A DNA stretch of 64,000 nt from Eublepharis macularius (GCF_028583425.1 NC_072806.1:34456001-34520000); one strand, 5' to 3'; shown: positions 12,601 through 24,139, counted from the stretch's first letter. Translations and numbers: made by a program. The notes: generated by a model not told the origin, from the letters alone.

Positions 12601-13933
12601 TTGGGTGGGTCAAGCAAATTGCTGCTTTTTGCTAGCCAGAAATATCTGCAAGATTTGTTAAAACATTACTATACCACCTCAGAAATATATTCTTGTGCTG
12701 AAATTAAACTCAACCCATAAGTATCTTGTGTGGAAAAAATAAAAGATTTAATTTGCACTCTCTTAATGCTCAGAGGTTAGGCTCAAACTTTCAGGTATGC
12801 AAAAGACAGATCAGCAGCTAGTTTCCATTTTGCCTGAGTGTGGAGGATCACCTTCAATAGATAAAGAGTTCCTTCCATTGATCTATTAAATCATCAGCCA
12901 GGGATCATAGAAGTCTCAGACCTAGAGAAGGACTAGATGGGTGTGGGTCTGAAGATACCTAAAAGGGAGACTAGGTCTTTTGGGAGAAGTCTTGGATGGA
13001 GAGAGGATTCTTGATTCTAAAATGGGAAAGAGTAAGAAGAGAAACGTGACTTGAAAAAAGAACAAAACAGAAATGGCTGCAAAACAGAAAGGTCTGGAGT
13101 GCCTTCATAAGAACCAACACAAAAGGATGTAAAAGTCTTATTAGAATCAGGAAGTGAAAAGAATCACCCCTCACAGTTGGACAACTTTTTGCAAACCAAG
13201 GGCTGCCAAAAGCAGTTCACAGGTGGTGAAACTCCATTATACTCTGCAAGACGAACACTCCATTTTAAAAATGTGTCTGGGATAATATAGTACAAAGCTG
13301 GTGGAAGCATTTATATGTTGCCAAATTAAAATGGTTTATACCCAAAATCCTGTGTTGTTGGGAAGCAAACTTCTTTCTTTCCTATCAGATAATCCCATAG
13401 CAGATTCTGTGACTACATTGTATCACATTTGGTGGTTTCATTGAATATTCAACTACTGACAAATACCATCAAAAAGATGCACAATAACACATAATAGAAC
13501 AGAAGTTCAAAGAAATGACAGATTAACTAACAAATGGAGAATCATATTCCATAGATGCCGAACACTCATCTTAACAGTCCACTTCTTCTAGAGGCATGCA
13601 AAATGTAGTGGAAAGGTATAGAAATCAGACAAGTAGGGTTAATCTGTTCCACCTGCACCTTCTTTCCTCCCCAAACCACTCATATCTTTTCCTGTTTTTT
13701 AGCTTAAGCAGGACATTTCAGAAAGTAGGTGGGAGAACAGGAGCCCAGTGTTAAGTAAATTATCTTTCTAACAAGCTCTTTTAAATAAATCTGGACTAAA
13801 ACATACTTTCATACATGTTGATAAGGGGGGGGGAATCCATAAAAATAATGAATTGCATAGCAATTGTCATATCAGATGTTCTGCTGATAACGTCAGGTCA
13901 AAGTCTTAGTCCTGAGTGATATACACATTCAAT

Positions 13934-14146
13934 GGCTGTTTCCACACATCTTACCGGCCTCCAGATTGTTGCACAAAACACCTGGAAGATAGTGTCGTCT
14001 TGTGCGAACTCACACCAAGAAGATGCTATCATCCGGAAGTTTTGCACAACATCGTGTCTTCCTGGCGCGATTTTGCGCAAGACGACGCTATCTTCCGGGT
14101 GTTTTGCGCAATGTTCCGGAAGCCAGTAAGTCGTGTGGAAACGGCC
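13934..14146. mobile_element. Palindromic MITE, Harbinger-like, copy 2
   Basis: A 213-bp element begins GGCTGTTTCCACACATCTTA and ends TAAGTCGTGTGGAAACGGCC, with the 3-bp duplication AAT (13931-13933, 14147-14149). The interior is itself a set of inverted repeats, such as GGAAGATAGTGTCGTCTTG against CAAGACGACGCTATCTTCC. The ends match copies at 2566, 29550 and 57060. Confidence 0.8.
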
Positions 14147-14499
14147 AATGTGTGACTGAGCCCAGCAATCTGTCAATTCAATTTCCTGTGCAATGGAGAG
14201 TAGATGCCGTAAAGGTACGTAATGTAAGGTGGACTCGTTGAAAGCCAGCCTCACCCTGGAAGAGTGTGTTCATGAAAGGTCGATGGCCTACTGGTTAAAG
14301 GATTCCTTGGTTGGTATGGTGCATTAGAACTGGGTGGTGGCATGCAACTCAAATCTTCATCTGAGTTGGCTGTAATAGTGAAGGAACCAAAACTTTGGAT
14401 TCTAAATCTGACACGCACTTGATTCCATGTAACTTCTGTGGGATACTCTATTGTGCCCACAATGTTTAAGAATTTTTTAAAGTACACACAGGACACCCC

Positions 14500-15472
14500 A
14501 GTAAGTTTTTGGCTAGTTTTATTTCATTGTAAGTACACATGGTCCACATAATGAGAACTATAAAACCATCCCAATAACTTAAGAACTTGTGGTGGAAAAA
14601 ACACCATCAAGAGCACCATCCATTGTTGAAATAGTAAAATCTCTCATGCTCATATTAAAGGAATGTGTAGTATTTCCAGATGTGCAGCTGAAGAACATTT
14701 CAAAAAGCAGCTCCCAGGAGCCATGAATTAATGAAGGAAATCACTTGCGCGGGTCGGGGAGGGGCCCTACCATATTGGCCCTCCATCTTGTAAAACAAAC
14801 ACAAAATATAACCAAAATAAGTACTGCATAGTATTGTGATTAAAATATGGGGAACCACCACTGAGTCGTGTATGGACTCAATGTCTCTTCCATTTCATTT
14901 CTGAATAGAGAAATTTAAAAGCTAAAAAAGAAAATAGACCTAGTATTATATTCTCTAAAAGTACACACTTGCCAAGCAGAACATATTAAGTACTACGAAA
15001 ATACATATCTTCCATTCTGTTTAATAATTTACTTTTTTTTAAAAAAAGGTTGTGAAGTCGTCACATGAAGCGTATACAAATCCAAGACTTTGTACTAAAT
15101 TAGCCTACCTTTCCCCACAAAGAAGATAATCATTCAAAACAAACAAAAAATCCAATAGAAGTTTAGCCCTGTTTGTAAAGATTATGCAAAGTGAAGTTAG
15201 ATTGGGAAAGAGAGAAAGAGACTGACTATATTTGTATGAAGGAATATAAATTTACACACATTTTTACAGCAACTCCTTTTAATCCTAATAGCATCTACAA
15301 AATTCACAGTTATATTACAACCAAGTACAAAGGGAGGGATAAAGCTGTCTGAAAACTCAAAAAAAAAAGACTTTTCTACTTTTTTTAAAAAGAGAGAGGA
15401 ATTGCAGAGTTTCAAAGATCTGCACCAACTTCAAACTGGGTGGGGGACGAATTGCACCTCTGCAAACGCCGT
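14500..15472 (-). other. PPM1D: PPM1D 3' UTR
   Basis: This is the stretch between the PPM1D stop and the poly(A) site. It is AT-rich with A and T runs and contains no obvious repeat. A length of about 0.97 kb is in keeping with mammalian PPM1D transcripts. The 3' limit is approximate. Confidence 0.7.
14518..14523 (-). terminator. PPM1D: PPM1D poly(A) signal AATAAA
   Basis: AATAAA on the minus strand is followed about 25 nt on by a GU-rich stretch (GTCCTGTGTGTAC on the minus strand, near 14480-14495), which is the expected layout of a cleavage site. Cleavage is probably near 14500. Confidence 0.65.
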
Positions 15473-16024
15473 TCAGCAAACACAGAGTGCTTTCCTAGGC
15501 TGCTGGAACAGTGGAGCCCCCAGTTTCTTTTGTCCTCGTAGGCTACGGCGCATAGTGAGCTTGCTGGAGGTTTTGTGCTGGGATGTGGAGGACAAACTTT
15601 CAGGCTGGACGCCGATATTCCGGGATAGGCTTCGCCTGGGCTTCTTGACTGCTGGCCCCGAGTTGGATTCTTCCAATGTCCTTTTGAAGCTTGCTAGAGT
15701 CCTCTCGGACTCCTGCGCTTTTGCTGGCTCACTCAGAGGGGTACGGAAGACCTTTGGGTCCATGCTAGTGTTCCCAGAATTGGAAGGAGAGAGTGTACCT
15801 TGAGGGCTTTTGCTGTGTGATTCCCGCCCCCTCAATCCAAGCACTTTACCGTTCTTTTCTTCCTTTGGACCAACATCCTTGGGAAACATTACTGGTAATG
15901 ACGCATTGCTCTTGGCGATCTCATTGGGTGTCTCAGAAGGCTTACCCAACATTGTATTGGTACGTGTAAGTGAAGGAACAGCCTCGGTGGATGTCAGCCG
16001 TGGCCACAAGTCCTCTTCTAAAAC
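15473..16024 (-). CDS. PPM1D: PPM1D terminal exon 6
   Basis: The exon encodes 183 residues from VLEEDLWPRL to the C-terminal KALCVC and a TGA. It matches the C-terminal regulatory tail of PPM1D (Wip1), the p53-induced PP2C phosphatase that switches off ATM, p53, Chk1/2 and H2AX signalling in the nucleus. Conserved blocks are FKRTLEESNSGP, the basic stretch KKPRRSLSRN (the nuclear localisation signal region) and LTMRRSLRGQKK near the end. The middle of the exon is much less conserved, as expected of a disordered tail. The acceptor is CATCAG; it joins exon 5 in phase 0 (...PPIK|VLEED). In human the removal of this tail stabilises the enzyme; here the tail is complete. Confidence 0.97.
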   Translation of the reverse strand, partial: VLEEDLWPRLTSTEAVPSLTRTNTMLGKPSETPNEIAKSNASLPVMFPKDVGPKEEKNGKVLGLRGRESHSKSPQGTLSPSNSGNTSMDPKVFRTPLSEPAKAQESERTLASFKRTLEESNSGPAVKKPRRSLSRNIGVQPESLSSTSQHKTSSKLTMRRSLRGQKKLGAPLFQQPRKALCVC

Positions 16025-16905
16025 CTGATGGAATTACAAAGAGGAAATTGTTTATCTGCAAATTTGATTACTTAGCTGGTTTGCACCATCCCAGCACAAT
16101 GATTCCCACTTCCCGCCGTACTACTGTATTAGAAGGGTTCCATACAGACCCTACAAATATATTGGCTAATAGTCCTAAACATTCAATGGAAGCACCCATT
16201 GACAGTAGAAGTTTACTACTAAATCCCAGGGGCTGGGGACAAACAGGGGAGGGTTTGTCACCTCCATGAGACACCTGTCTGACCCTTGTGAGAACGCGCA
16301 ATTAAAGGGACCCTTGATCCGATCCTGTGGGGTTCCTTTATTACGGCACTGCTTTGCGATTAATATCAAATTTAGCCTGGGTACCAAAGTCCTACCATCT
16401 CCCCTGACATCAAGCAAAGCCTTGTGCCCTCAAATTTATTATTCTAGCTGTGAGCTTGCAGAATACAGTTCTCTGTGCTTCACAATTTTGGTCCTCCATC
16501 TGATAGTCTGTCGATGTCCCAGTTCGCAGCAATGAGATTAAATGAAAAGTACCAGGTCAAACGTCGACTTTTCTGCTATGGTTGGATGGAACAGATTGGA
16601 AAGAGATGGCACCAATGGCTGAGTATGGCTGCAACACCAAGGAAAAAGTAGGTCGCTAAGGAAGTGAATGTAGCTGGCGAAACGTGAAACGCACCTTTCA
16701 CCAGCACGCTTGGCAGCTGCCATGGTCTACAGCCTATACAAAGGACCATCTCTTCTGTAGATGATGGATTAGTCTGCATTTTCTCCAGAGGATATGGGCC
16801 TGGAAGCAGCAGCAGAAGCAGAACACAAGGGACAGACATTCCTGCCCGAGTGCTATGTTTGTGTTCTTGCTGCTCTAGATTATTTATATGGTTTTAATGA
16901 TGATG

Positions 16906-17338
16906 ACAATAACAACAACACCCGATTTATATACAGCCCTTCAGGACAACTTAACACCCACTCAGAGCAGTGTACAAAGTATGTTATTATTATCCCCACA
17001 ACAACAATCACCCTGTGAGGTGGGTATGGCTGAGAGAGCTCTGAGAAGCTATGACTGACCCAAGGTCACCCAGCTGGCTTCAAGCAGAGGAGTGGAGAAT
17101 CAAACCTGGCCCTCCAGATTACAGTCCTGCCGTTCTTAAGTGACTGACCCAAGGTCACCCAGCTGGCTTCAAGCGGAAGAGTGGGGAATCAAACCTGGCT
17201 CTCCAGATTAGAGTCCTGCTGTTCTTAAGTGACTGACCCAAGGTAACCCAGCTGGCTTCAAGTGGAGGGGTGGGGAATCAAACCTGGCTCTCCAGTTTAG
17301 AATCCTGACATTCTTAACAACTACACCAAACTGGCTCT
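16906..17338 (-). mobile_element. tRNA-derived SINE with internal triplication
   Basis: In reverse this is the SINE AGTTTGGTGTAGTTGTTAAG... with a GGGCTGTATATAAATCGG tail. The stretch holding the B box (reverse of GAATCAAACCTGGC) is present three times in tandem: 17052-17140, 17141-17229 and 17230-17317, an 89-bp period. The A box and the tail are present once. Confidence 0.85.
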
Positions 17339-17469
17339 GATGGGTGATTGTTAATTACTACTTGATTATTACACAATTACAAATTATTTCAAAGTTTTGC
17401 AAGTCCACCTAGGGCCCAGGTTTGTGGAAACACAGCACAGAATTGTTTATGGAAATGTCCTTGATACTG

Positions 17470-17560
17470 ATTGTACTAATCTCACACTGTGTAATCCACC
17501 TTGAGTCTCAGTGAGAAAGGTGGACTATAAATGTCATAAACAAACAAACAAATAAATCAG
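17470..17560 (+). mobile_element. Retroelement 3' tail (GGTGGACTATAAAT type)
   Basis: CACCTTGAGTCTCAGTGAG and AAGGTGGACTATAAATG are followed by an (AAAC/AAAT)n run. The same tail recurs at 26590-26674. It resembles CR1/L2-type squamate 3' ends; the family is not certain. Confidence 0.5.
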
Positions 17561-18004
17561 GCACCCATCTAGACTGGACCAGAGGCCCCTGCAACATCAC
17601 AGCCAATCCTTTGTGTATTATTAGCATTGCTGAGACTAAAAGAAATAATGAAAAAGTCACACTTTGCTCCCTCTAGTGTAGAGGGGAGGGAAAAAGAAGT
17701 CATGAGCGGCTGTGACTGGGGCTGGAGGGCCTGAGACAGCTGAGCCACAGCTGTGGAGGGGGAAAGTTGGCCATGAACAGGGAGGGGCAAGGAGGGAAAT
17801 GGAATGGTGGGGAGACCACCAGCAGACTGTGTCCAAAAGTTCACAAAAACCTTTCACTGATCTCAGGATTCACATGAAACCCTTCTGGGGGCCCCATCAG
17901 TGGAGGCGGGCTACTTCATGTGGAATTAGGTAGCAGGTTTCATTTCCCCAGCTACGACCTGCAGCGTATCGCTCCCCCCTCGGAAGTTGTGGGTCTTTCA
18001 TTTG

Positions 18005-18029
18005 CAAGCACACACACACACACACACAC
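18005..18029 (+). repeat. (CA)n microsatellite
   Basis: An uninterrupted CA run of about 12 units. Confidence 0.9.
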
Positions 18030-18617
18030 CGGGGGAGGCAATACCTATCTGTGATCATTACAATCCCAGTCACTATAAAACCAGGAGTGCACCTGCGGTC
18101 CTAGCCTTCCAGTCCATCGCCACAGCCATGCCATGGTTCCTTGGTCCCAATGGAGTGTGAACGAATGCTGGAAACTGGCTTTTTGTATATAATGCGAGAA
18201 GGGTCATGTTATCATAGCAATGCTGATAATATTCTACATGCTTAGTTGTTTTCCTCCCGACAGGAGGAAGCTGCCACCAGCAACCCAAGAAACACACACG
18301 GGCACGCTGGTTGTCGTGATATAACATTTATTCTCATCTGCGCCAAGTCATCTGCATTTCATTAAGTGCCTCTGGATCATTACCGGGGACGATCTGAGGC
18401 CCCACCTCCTTCTGCCCCACGTCTTGCTTTGAGCCCGCTTGCCTTTCCTTCTATACCTGCAGGTTTTCTGTTGAGGACAGAGGGCACCAAGTTACTCAAG
18501 GAACTGCCTAGCGTCACAAAAGCCATCTTGAAGGCAAAACTACACCGGCTTCTGTTAAAACACCCCGTAACCATATTCAGCTACCAAACAAGGAAAACAC
18601 ACCCTATGTTGATAGAG

Positions 18618-18828
18618 CAAGATGGGTAGCTGTGTGAGTCTGTCTGCAGCAGTAGAAATCAGCAAGAGACCAGTAGCACCTATAAGACTAACAAAATTTA
18701 TGGTAGGGTATGAACTTTTGTGAGTCACAGCTCTGAAGAAGTGAGCTGTGACACACAAAAGCTCATCCCCTACCACAAATTTTGGCAGTCTTATAGGTAC
18801 TACTGGACTCTTGCTCTTTTCTACACCC
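18618..18828. mobile_element. Inverted-repeat element, copy 4
   Basis: GTGTGAGTCTGTCTGCAGC and AGTAGCACCTATAAGACTAA on the left mirror TTATAGGTACTACTGGACTC on the right. The centre has TGAGTCACAGCTCTGAAG and GTGAGCTGTGACACACAAAA. It is closest to copy 1 at 3478. Confidence 0.7.
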
Positions 18829-18963
18829 TATGTTGCCTCTCAAATAATGCAGCAGCCATGGGTTCAAAGCCGTTCAAGGCTGCTTACAGGCTGTCTGTCG
18901 TGTCCTGGTACGGTCTTGGTTCAAATAGGTTTTGCAGGGTCCTACAATGCTTCAAAAAGCTAA

Positions 18964-18986
18964 ATAATAATAATAATAATAATAAT
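18964..18986 (+). repeat. (AAT)n microsatellite
   Basis: A run of about seven AAT units. Confidence 0.85.
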
Positions 18987-19324
18987 TTGACCCAAGGCCA
19001 CAATGGGAACAGTGTGCCATGAGAGAATAGTCAGCATGCCATGAGAAACAGATTAATGAAACCCTTAGTGGCATCTGTGAGTATCTGCAAAGGAGGCTGC
19101 CCACCGCAATTTTGAAAGAGTCACTGCTGCGGCTGTCCTTCATTCCAATCAGCCTTTGCTGGAGACAATGAGAGGACCATTTATTCACTCTCCCATGGAA
19201 TTACTTTGTCTTCAAGTATTACTCTTAGCCTTACACCCTCTAAAAGTAAAACATTTCAGGCATGACAGTGTATCATGTGACCAAAAAGTGTGCTTCAACT
19301 ATAGAAGTTTGGGGAACATTTATT

Positions 19325-19625
19325 TATTTGTCATATTTAGAAAATTTCTAAGCCACTTCTCCGAAGACTTGATCATGGCTAAAGCCAGACAAGATAATAA
19401 TCTGCCTAACACGTTTTTATCGCACTCTTCCTCCAGGGCACCCAGGCAGCGTACAAGCTTTCCCCTTCCCAGTTTTATATTCACAACAACCCTGTGAGGT
19501 AGCCTAAGTCAAAAGAAAGGGTCTGGCCCATGGCTACCTAGTTAGCTTCAGGGCTGAGTGGGGATCTGAATTCGGATCTCTGTAGTCCTAAGTCTGACAC
19601 TCTAATCACTATACCATACTGTCTC
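19325..19625 (-). mobile_element. tRNA-derived SINE, GGATAAAA-tail type
   Basis: In reverse the head reads GTATAGTGATTAGAGTGTC with a B-box-like GATCCGAATTCAGATCC. The body has the reverse of CAACAACCCTGTGAGGTAG. The tail ends in AAATAAATAAA-like sequence near 19325. Confidence 0.6.
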
Positions 19626-19757
19626 TCCTTCCTCCCAACAGAAACTGAGCCATTCCCAGGACCAAATACAGCCCCTGACAGGATCCTATCTGGCCTCCCT
19701 CAACCAACACAAAAGCAAGGGGGAGTGGAATACCTGTGCAGAGATCATTACTAAAAG

Positions 19758-20011
19758 TTAATAATAATAACATTCGATTTATATACCATCATTCAGGAAA
19801 TTTAATGCCCACTCAGAGTTGTTTAAAAAGTGCATTCTTATTATCCCCACAACGACAATCACCCTGTGAGGTGGGTGGGGCTGAGAGAGCTCTGAGAGAG
19901 CTGTGACTGACCCAAGGCCACCCAGCTGGCTTCAAGTGGATGAGTGGGGAATCAAACCCGGTTCTCCAGATTAGAGTCCTGCCATTCTTGACCACTACAC
20001 CAAACTGGCTG
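19758..20011 (-). mobile_element. tRNA-derived SINE, ATATAAATCGAATG tail
   Basis: The reverse strand shows the full family layout: CCAGTTTGGTGTAGTGGTCA (A box), GAACCGGGTTTGATTCCCC (B box), the GGTGATTGTCGTTGTGGGG body and the tail ATATAAATCGAATG(TTATTA)n. Confidence 0.85.
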
Positions 20012-20344
20012 GCAGAGGGAGTGAGAAAATACAGTAGGACCCTGGCCAACCACACCTGGCCCTCCAATAAAACCTAACTACTGACCACAGGTTGGGGGGG
20101 AGAGATGACCAATGGGTAGACATACCCAACTTCTCAATATGGAACACAGCCTACACCCACCTTCCAGTAGTCTGCCCACTGAGTGCAAAGGCACTGACGG
20201 GGATGACAGACAGGATTCTTGGCACTTTTTATAAAAAGGCGTAAATTATTAAATAAATTTAAATACGTCAGAAATGTTTGTATCTAACATTCTGCTGTTT
20301 TATGATGCTGACCTGTGCACCCTTAGGCTGGATCCTGCTCTCCC

Positions 20345-20356
20345 TGCCGCTGCCCC
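20345..20356 (+). repeat. Poly-C run
   Basis: A mononucleotide C run of about 12 inside PPM1D intron 5. Confidence 0.8.
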
Positions 20357-21074
20357 CCCCCCCCCTCCGGCCGCCAGTAAGTGCTCACCCCCATCTCCAT
20401 GGGCCTTATTTAGGCTGGTTGGAGAGATTTTCATCCAGCTGCTCCCCCCCACCAAAAGACATAGAAGAAAGGAAAAGAGAGTGCACATCTTTTTTATTAG
20501 CTGCATTTGGATAGGAAGCATTAAACGCACTCATCCAAATCTTTGTTTTTCCATCTCCCTTTGCCAAAAGGACAGCTATTCAAAGACTCCAAGAAACATC
20601 AAAGCAACAGAACGGGTTGCTGCTGCAGACACGGCCAACTGCTCCAAATCATCCCACTTAGTGCGCACGTGTGTGCGCACGCGCACACACACAGCCAGAC
20701 AGCAAAAAAGGCTCCATTCTGACAACAACTGGGCCAAAGTTCCCACTGGAACAAAAGAAGAGGGTAAACGTGGGCAGGAGGGTGTTATCCTGTCTTTTCT
20801 TAAAAAGATGAAAATGAAGCCAGTGGTAGAAATATGGAAAAACTGATGACAAACAAGGGAAGTTCTTGTATTTTTCTGCCTGCCCAAGAAACATGAAGAA
20901 TTGAAGTGATTAAAATGCCAGCGTTTAAAACAACAGTAAAAAGCTTGGAAATCAGCTGCTCTCATGTTTGCCTATGGTGAGAGCAGGAAAAGTGGTATTA
21001 TACTGCAGGTGGGCAGGCTATCTAAAAAAAAATAACATGGGCTATGGTGGGGTTGGGTTTTTTTAACTTATAGG

Positions 21075-21468
21075 CAGGGCCGGCGTACCCATTGAGGCCA
21101 GGTAGGTGGTTGCCTCAGGGCGCAGGGCGCCGGAAGGGGCACCGGAGGAGACGCTAGAGGTGGGAGCGTGTGCCATGGAGCTGCAGCCTCCCAGCCCTCC
21201 CACCTCACACTGCCGCCACCACCAGCACACGCCCCCGGCCAGGCGCAGCAGCCACGGGCAGGCGTCTGGCGGGGCGCAGAGCAACTGAGCGGGAGAGCTG
21301 GGAGGCCACCCGCACACCGTCCCAGCCGCCCGCCGCAGCAATCAGGCCGGCTTGTGTGCACGCCCGTGATGACATCACATGTGACGTCATCATGCAGGCT
21401 GGTGTGTGTGTGCGCGCACATGCGGGTGTGGCCAGCCACAGGCACCGGAAACTCTGGTGCCACTCCTG
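21075..21468. mobile_element. CpG-rich non-autonomous hAT element with 8-bp TSD
   Basis: The element begins CAGGGCCGGCGTACCCATTG and ends GGTGCCACTCCTG, flanked by the perfect duplication CTTATAGG (21067-21074, 21469-21476). It is far more GC- and CpG-rich than the intron around it. Near 21367-21390 lies a near-perfect palindrome, GATGACATCACA facing TGTGACGTCATC, whose right half contains the CRE octamer TGACGTCA. The 394-bp length, CAGG ends and TSD fit hAT. Confidence 0.8.
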
Positions 21469-22959
21469 CTTATAGGCTCCCAAAGTGGACAAAGTTGTGG
21501 CTAGGAAACCAAATCTCTGTGCTATAAAAATTCACAGCAAATATTCACAAATATTCAAGTACAAGTATAGACAGCTGGAATGCAGAAAGAAAGTTCTAAA
21601 CTGCAGTGCCAGTGCAGGTTTCTACCAACTTTGCAATGGAAATGAAAGAGGGACACACCAACAAATCAAATATTGCTCATCAGCAATCTGGCCCCTCCAT
21701 ATAAGCTGCTGCCTATTTCTTTTCTTAAATGCATGAATGTTCATGGAATGCATTGTGTGTTAATTTCTAATCAGAGAGCCAGAAGGGACCTTCTAATGTC
21801 CACCTCCATCCAGCACCCCTCGGTTAATGAAGAAAGCCCAAAGCAAAAGCATTCCTGACAACTGTTCAGTTTCTGTTTCAAGACCTCCAGCAAGGGACAG
21901 CTGCACAGTCAAACTGCTCTCGCTATTAGGATATTTTCCCTTATGTTCAACCGAAATCTACCCTCTTGTGACGTGGGGCCACGCTACATGCCACACCTAC
22001 TGCTTCACTGCCGCAGGGAAGTGCACGTATACGGCAGCAAACTCCAGAAGCACAGCAGGGGCCTAATTCTCAGAGTGGGACCATGATGAGAGGGTAGGAG
22101 GGGCTCCTGCTTCCCCCGTGCGCTGTCGTCCAGGGTGTGTGTGGAAATGCAAGCAGCTGGTGCATGTACAGGCCCATGATGGGGCAACTACCCCCCCCCA
22201 GTGCATTTTGGATTGGGAAAATGGCACAGGGGAAAAGGCAGGAGCGCTTCCGAACTCCCATGGGGAACTCAGGGCTACCGAGTGGCTGGAAATGACTGTG
22301 GTGATCACAGCTCTCAGCAGCAGGTGGCCATCTCCACATCTTGTGGCAACCAGTTCCACTGGTCATTGCTGTATCCATTGGAAATTTTGCCATTTTTTGT
22401 CCAAAACGAGCACAAAATCTGAGAGTTTAGGAAGCTGCCTCTAACCACCTCAGGAATAGACATTTAAAATTGCACTGACGAAGGCCGCAGAACCTGCTAA
22501 GAAAAGAATGGGTCGCAGGCAACCCCAGGGACTCTGTCTTGTTCTCCAGATCTCCTCGCACGGCCCCCAGCATTTTTCCACACTCCAAAACGTCCCCTGC
22601 CCATTAGGAACTTCAGCCACTTCCCCCCATACTAGGCAAAGGTGCAAGGCAAAGGGCTCTGCTCCTTCTACCCCCTCCAACACACTTCTCACTTCTACAT
22701 GCAAACCAGCCATGCATAATAGGAGGAAGTCTACTTCTCTTGCTTGCAAGGAGATGGAGGGGAGACAGCGGAGCAGAAGTGCCCTTTGCCCACCTACCAG
22801 GATGGAGTGTGGTGCACTATAAGGGAAGGCCTCTTCTCAAGCCTCTGCTGGGTCCCACACTAGAGGAGATTTCAAAGCCCCATACAGTTCAAGCAGATGG
22901 TAGCAAATATCGGTGGACCACCAGGCCTCGCTCCACTCAAAAACCAAGTGGATTCAGAC

Positions 22960-23284
22960 TATAAGTTTGTCACGAACCACGCTGGTTCGTGGTTCACGAA
23001 CCAGCAGTTCATGGGAGCTCACTTCTCATGAACCGTGATGAATTTTAGCCCGGTTCATTTGGTTTGTCTTTCGGTTCATCACTGCAGACAGCCTGGCACT
23101 GATCAATCAGTTTCCTAGGCAACTGGCTCTCTGCAGACCTTCTGCTTATCTGGAAGTGATGTTTTCATGACCCATATGAACCGGTTCGCGAACTGGAGCA
23201 AGTTCATGAAAGTTCATGGTTTGTTAAACGCAACAAACCACGAACCGCACGGTTCAGAATTTTCCCGGTTCGTTCCCATCTCTA
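22960..23284. mobile_element. GGTTCGTGAACC-rich hAT-like element with 8-bp TSD
   Basis: Flanked by the perfect duplication ATTCAGAC (22952-22959, 23285-23292). The right end reads GGTTCGTTCCCATCTCTA and the left end TATAAGTTTGTCACGAACC, which are imperfect inverted copies of each other. The interior repeats the module ACGAACC / GGTTCGT many times in both orientations, so most of the element can fold back on itself. The end type and TSD suggest hAT. Confidence 0.75.
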
Positions 23285-23607
23285 ATTCAGACCCCGTGCA
23301 GTCCCCATTGACACTGCCGGCACTGCATGGAACTCGGGGGTCATTCTAACAGACAATGCCAGGCAAATTCAGTCTGCAAGGATAAAACAACACCCTCATC
23401 TTTATTTGTAAAATATCACAGCCAACTGCAGCTTTTGATTTATGTCCAGATGTTTATCACTCTAGCCTATCTATTCAACCTACGTTCAGAATCTCACTTT
23501 TTCAAGTTAAATTCTTGTCACCAATCAGGGAGCTGAACTTTTTGATTTTTGGCTTAAAGTGCTTAACTGATTCACAGCCACGACTTGAAATTTGGGGATT
23601 TTTATAC

Positions 23608-23850
23608 CTTGATGGGTGGCGTGGAGCACCGCGAAGGAGACGTCGTCCATGTCTCTGGGCTGTGGTAAGATGACCCCTCCGCTAAGCTGAAGCACAGTTC
23701 CTCACTGTTGTCCAAATCGCTCCGGCTGCTCCGCACTGAAGAGATTCTGATCACAATGGCGCTGGTGTTATCTGCACGGAGCATGCGCTGCCTCCACCGG
23801 CTCAATGCTCTGTTCACCAGCATTTTGGCCAACGATTGCTGGTGCTCTCC
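23608..23850 (-). CDS. PPM1D: PPM1D exon 5
   Basis: The exon encodes 81 residues starting [20 protein letters not shown], followed by [17 protein letters not shown] and ending CSTPPIK. The Asp in RADNTSAIV is one of the PP2C metal-ligand aspartates, in the last strand of the catalytic fold. The second half of the exon (about 40 residues) leaves the catalytic domain and is variable. Boundaries are CAAAG|GGA at the acceptor and AAG|GTATAA at the donor, both in phase 0. It joins exon 4 as ...KKYFT|GEHQQ, matching the human ...KKYLM|GEHGQ. Confidence 0.97.
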
Positions 23851-24139
23851 CTTTGGATTTGAGATGAGGGTGGAGAGGAAAGACAGACAAGAACATATGA
23901 TGAAGCTATCTTAAAGTGAATCATGGACACAGGTCCATTCAGAACAGTATCATCTACACTGATGGGCTGAGATTTTTCTTCCCTCAGGTGAACATCCTGC
24001 TGCTGAAGATGCCAAAGATTGAACGGGACCTTCTACACAGAAACCAGGTCTCTACAACGAAGCCCCTCTCCACTGAGCTACAACCCCTCTCTCTAAAGAA
24101 GGGACTCTCATATGGATCTCTCAAGTTATCTTATATCAA

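Larger units (their letters stand above)
10961..14499. other. Intergenic region between BCAS3 promoter and PPM1D 3' end
   Basis: This holds an inverted-repeat element (11243-11408), an unexplained open frame (11821-12003, minus), a SINE remnant (12495-12600) and a MITE (13934-14146). The stretch 12610-13930 shows nothing I recognise. Confidence 0.7.
16025..23607 (-). other. PPM1D: PPM1D intron 5
   Basis: This 7.6-kb intron contains a SINE with an internal triplication (16906-17338), a LINE tail (17470-17560), an inverted-repeat element (18618-18828), more SINEs (19325-19625, 19758-20011), a CpG-rich hAT element (21075-21468) and a palindromic hAT element (22960-23284). The stretches 16030-16900, 17565-18615, 20015-21065 and 21480-22950 show only simple repeats. 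Confidence 0.85.

Noticed and set aside
17052..17317. CRISPR-like repeats
   Set aside because: Three 89-bp units directly abut with no spacers, and the unit is a SINE segment in a vertebrate intron.
20274..20965. Frames of 190 and 129 codons in opposite strands
   Set aside because: Composition-driven intronic frames in PPM1D intron 5 with no recognisable domain or splice context.
21063..21527. Several overlapping 90-130 codon frames
   Set aside because: They lie within the CpG-rich hAT element, where stop codons are rare.
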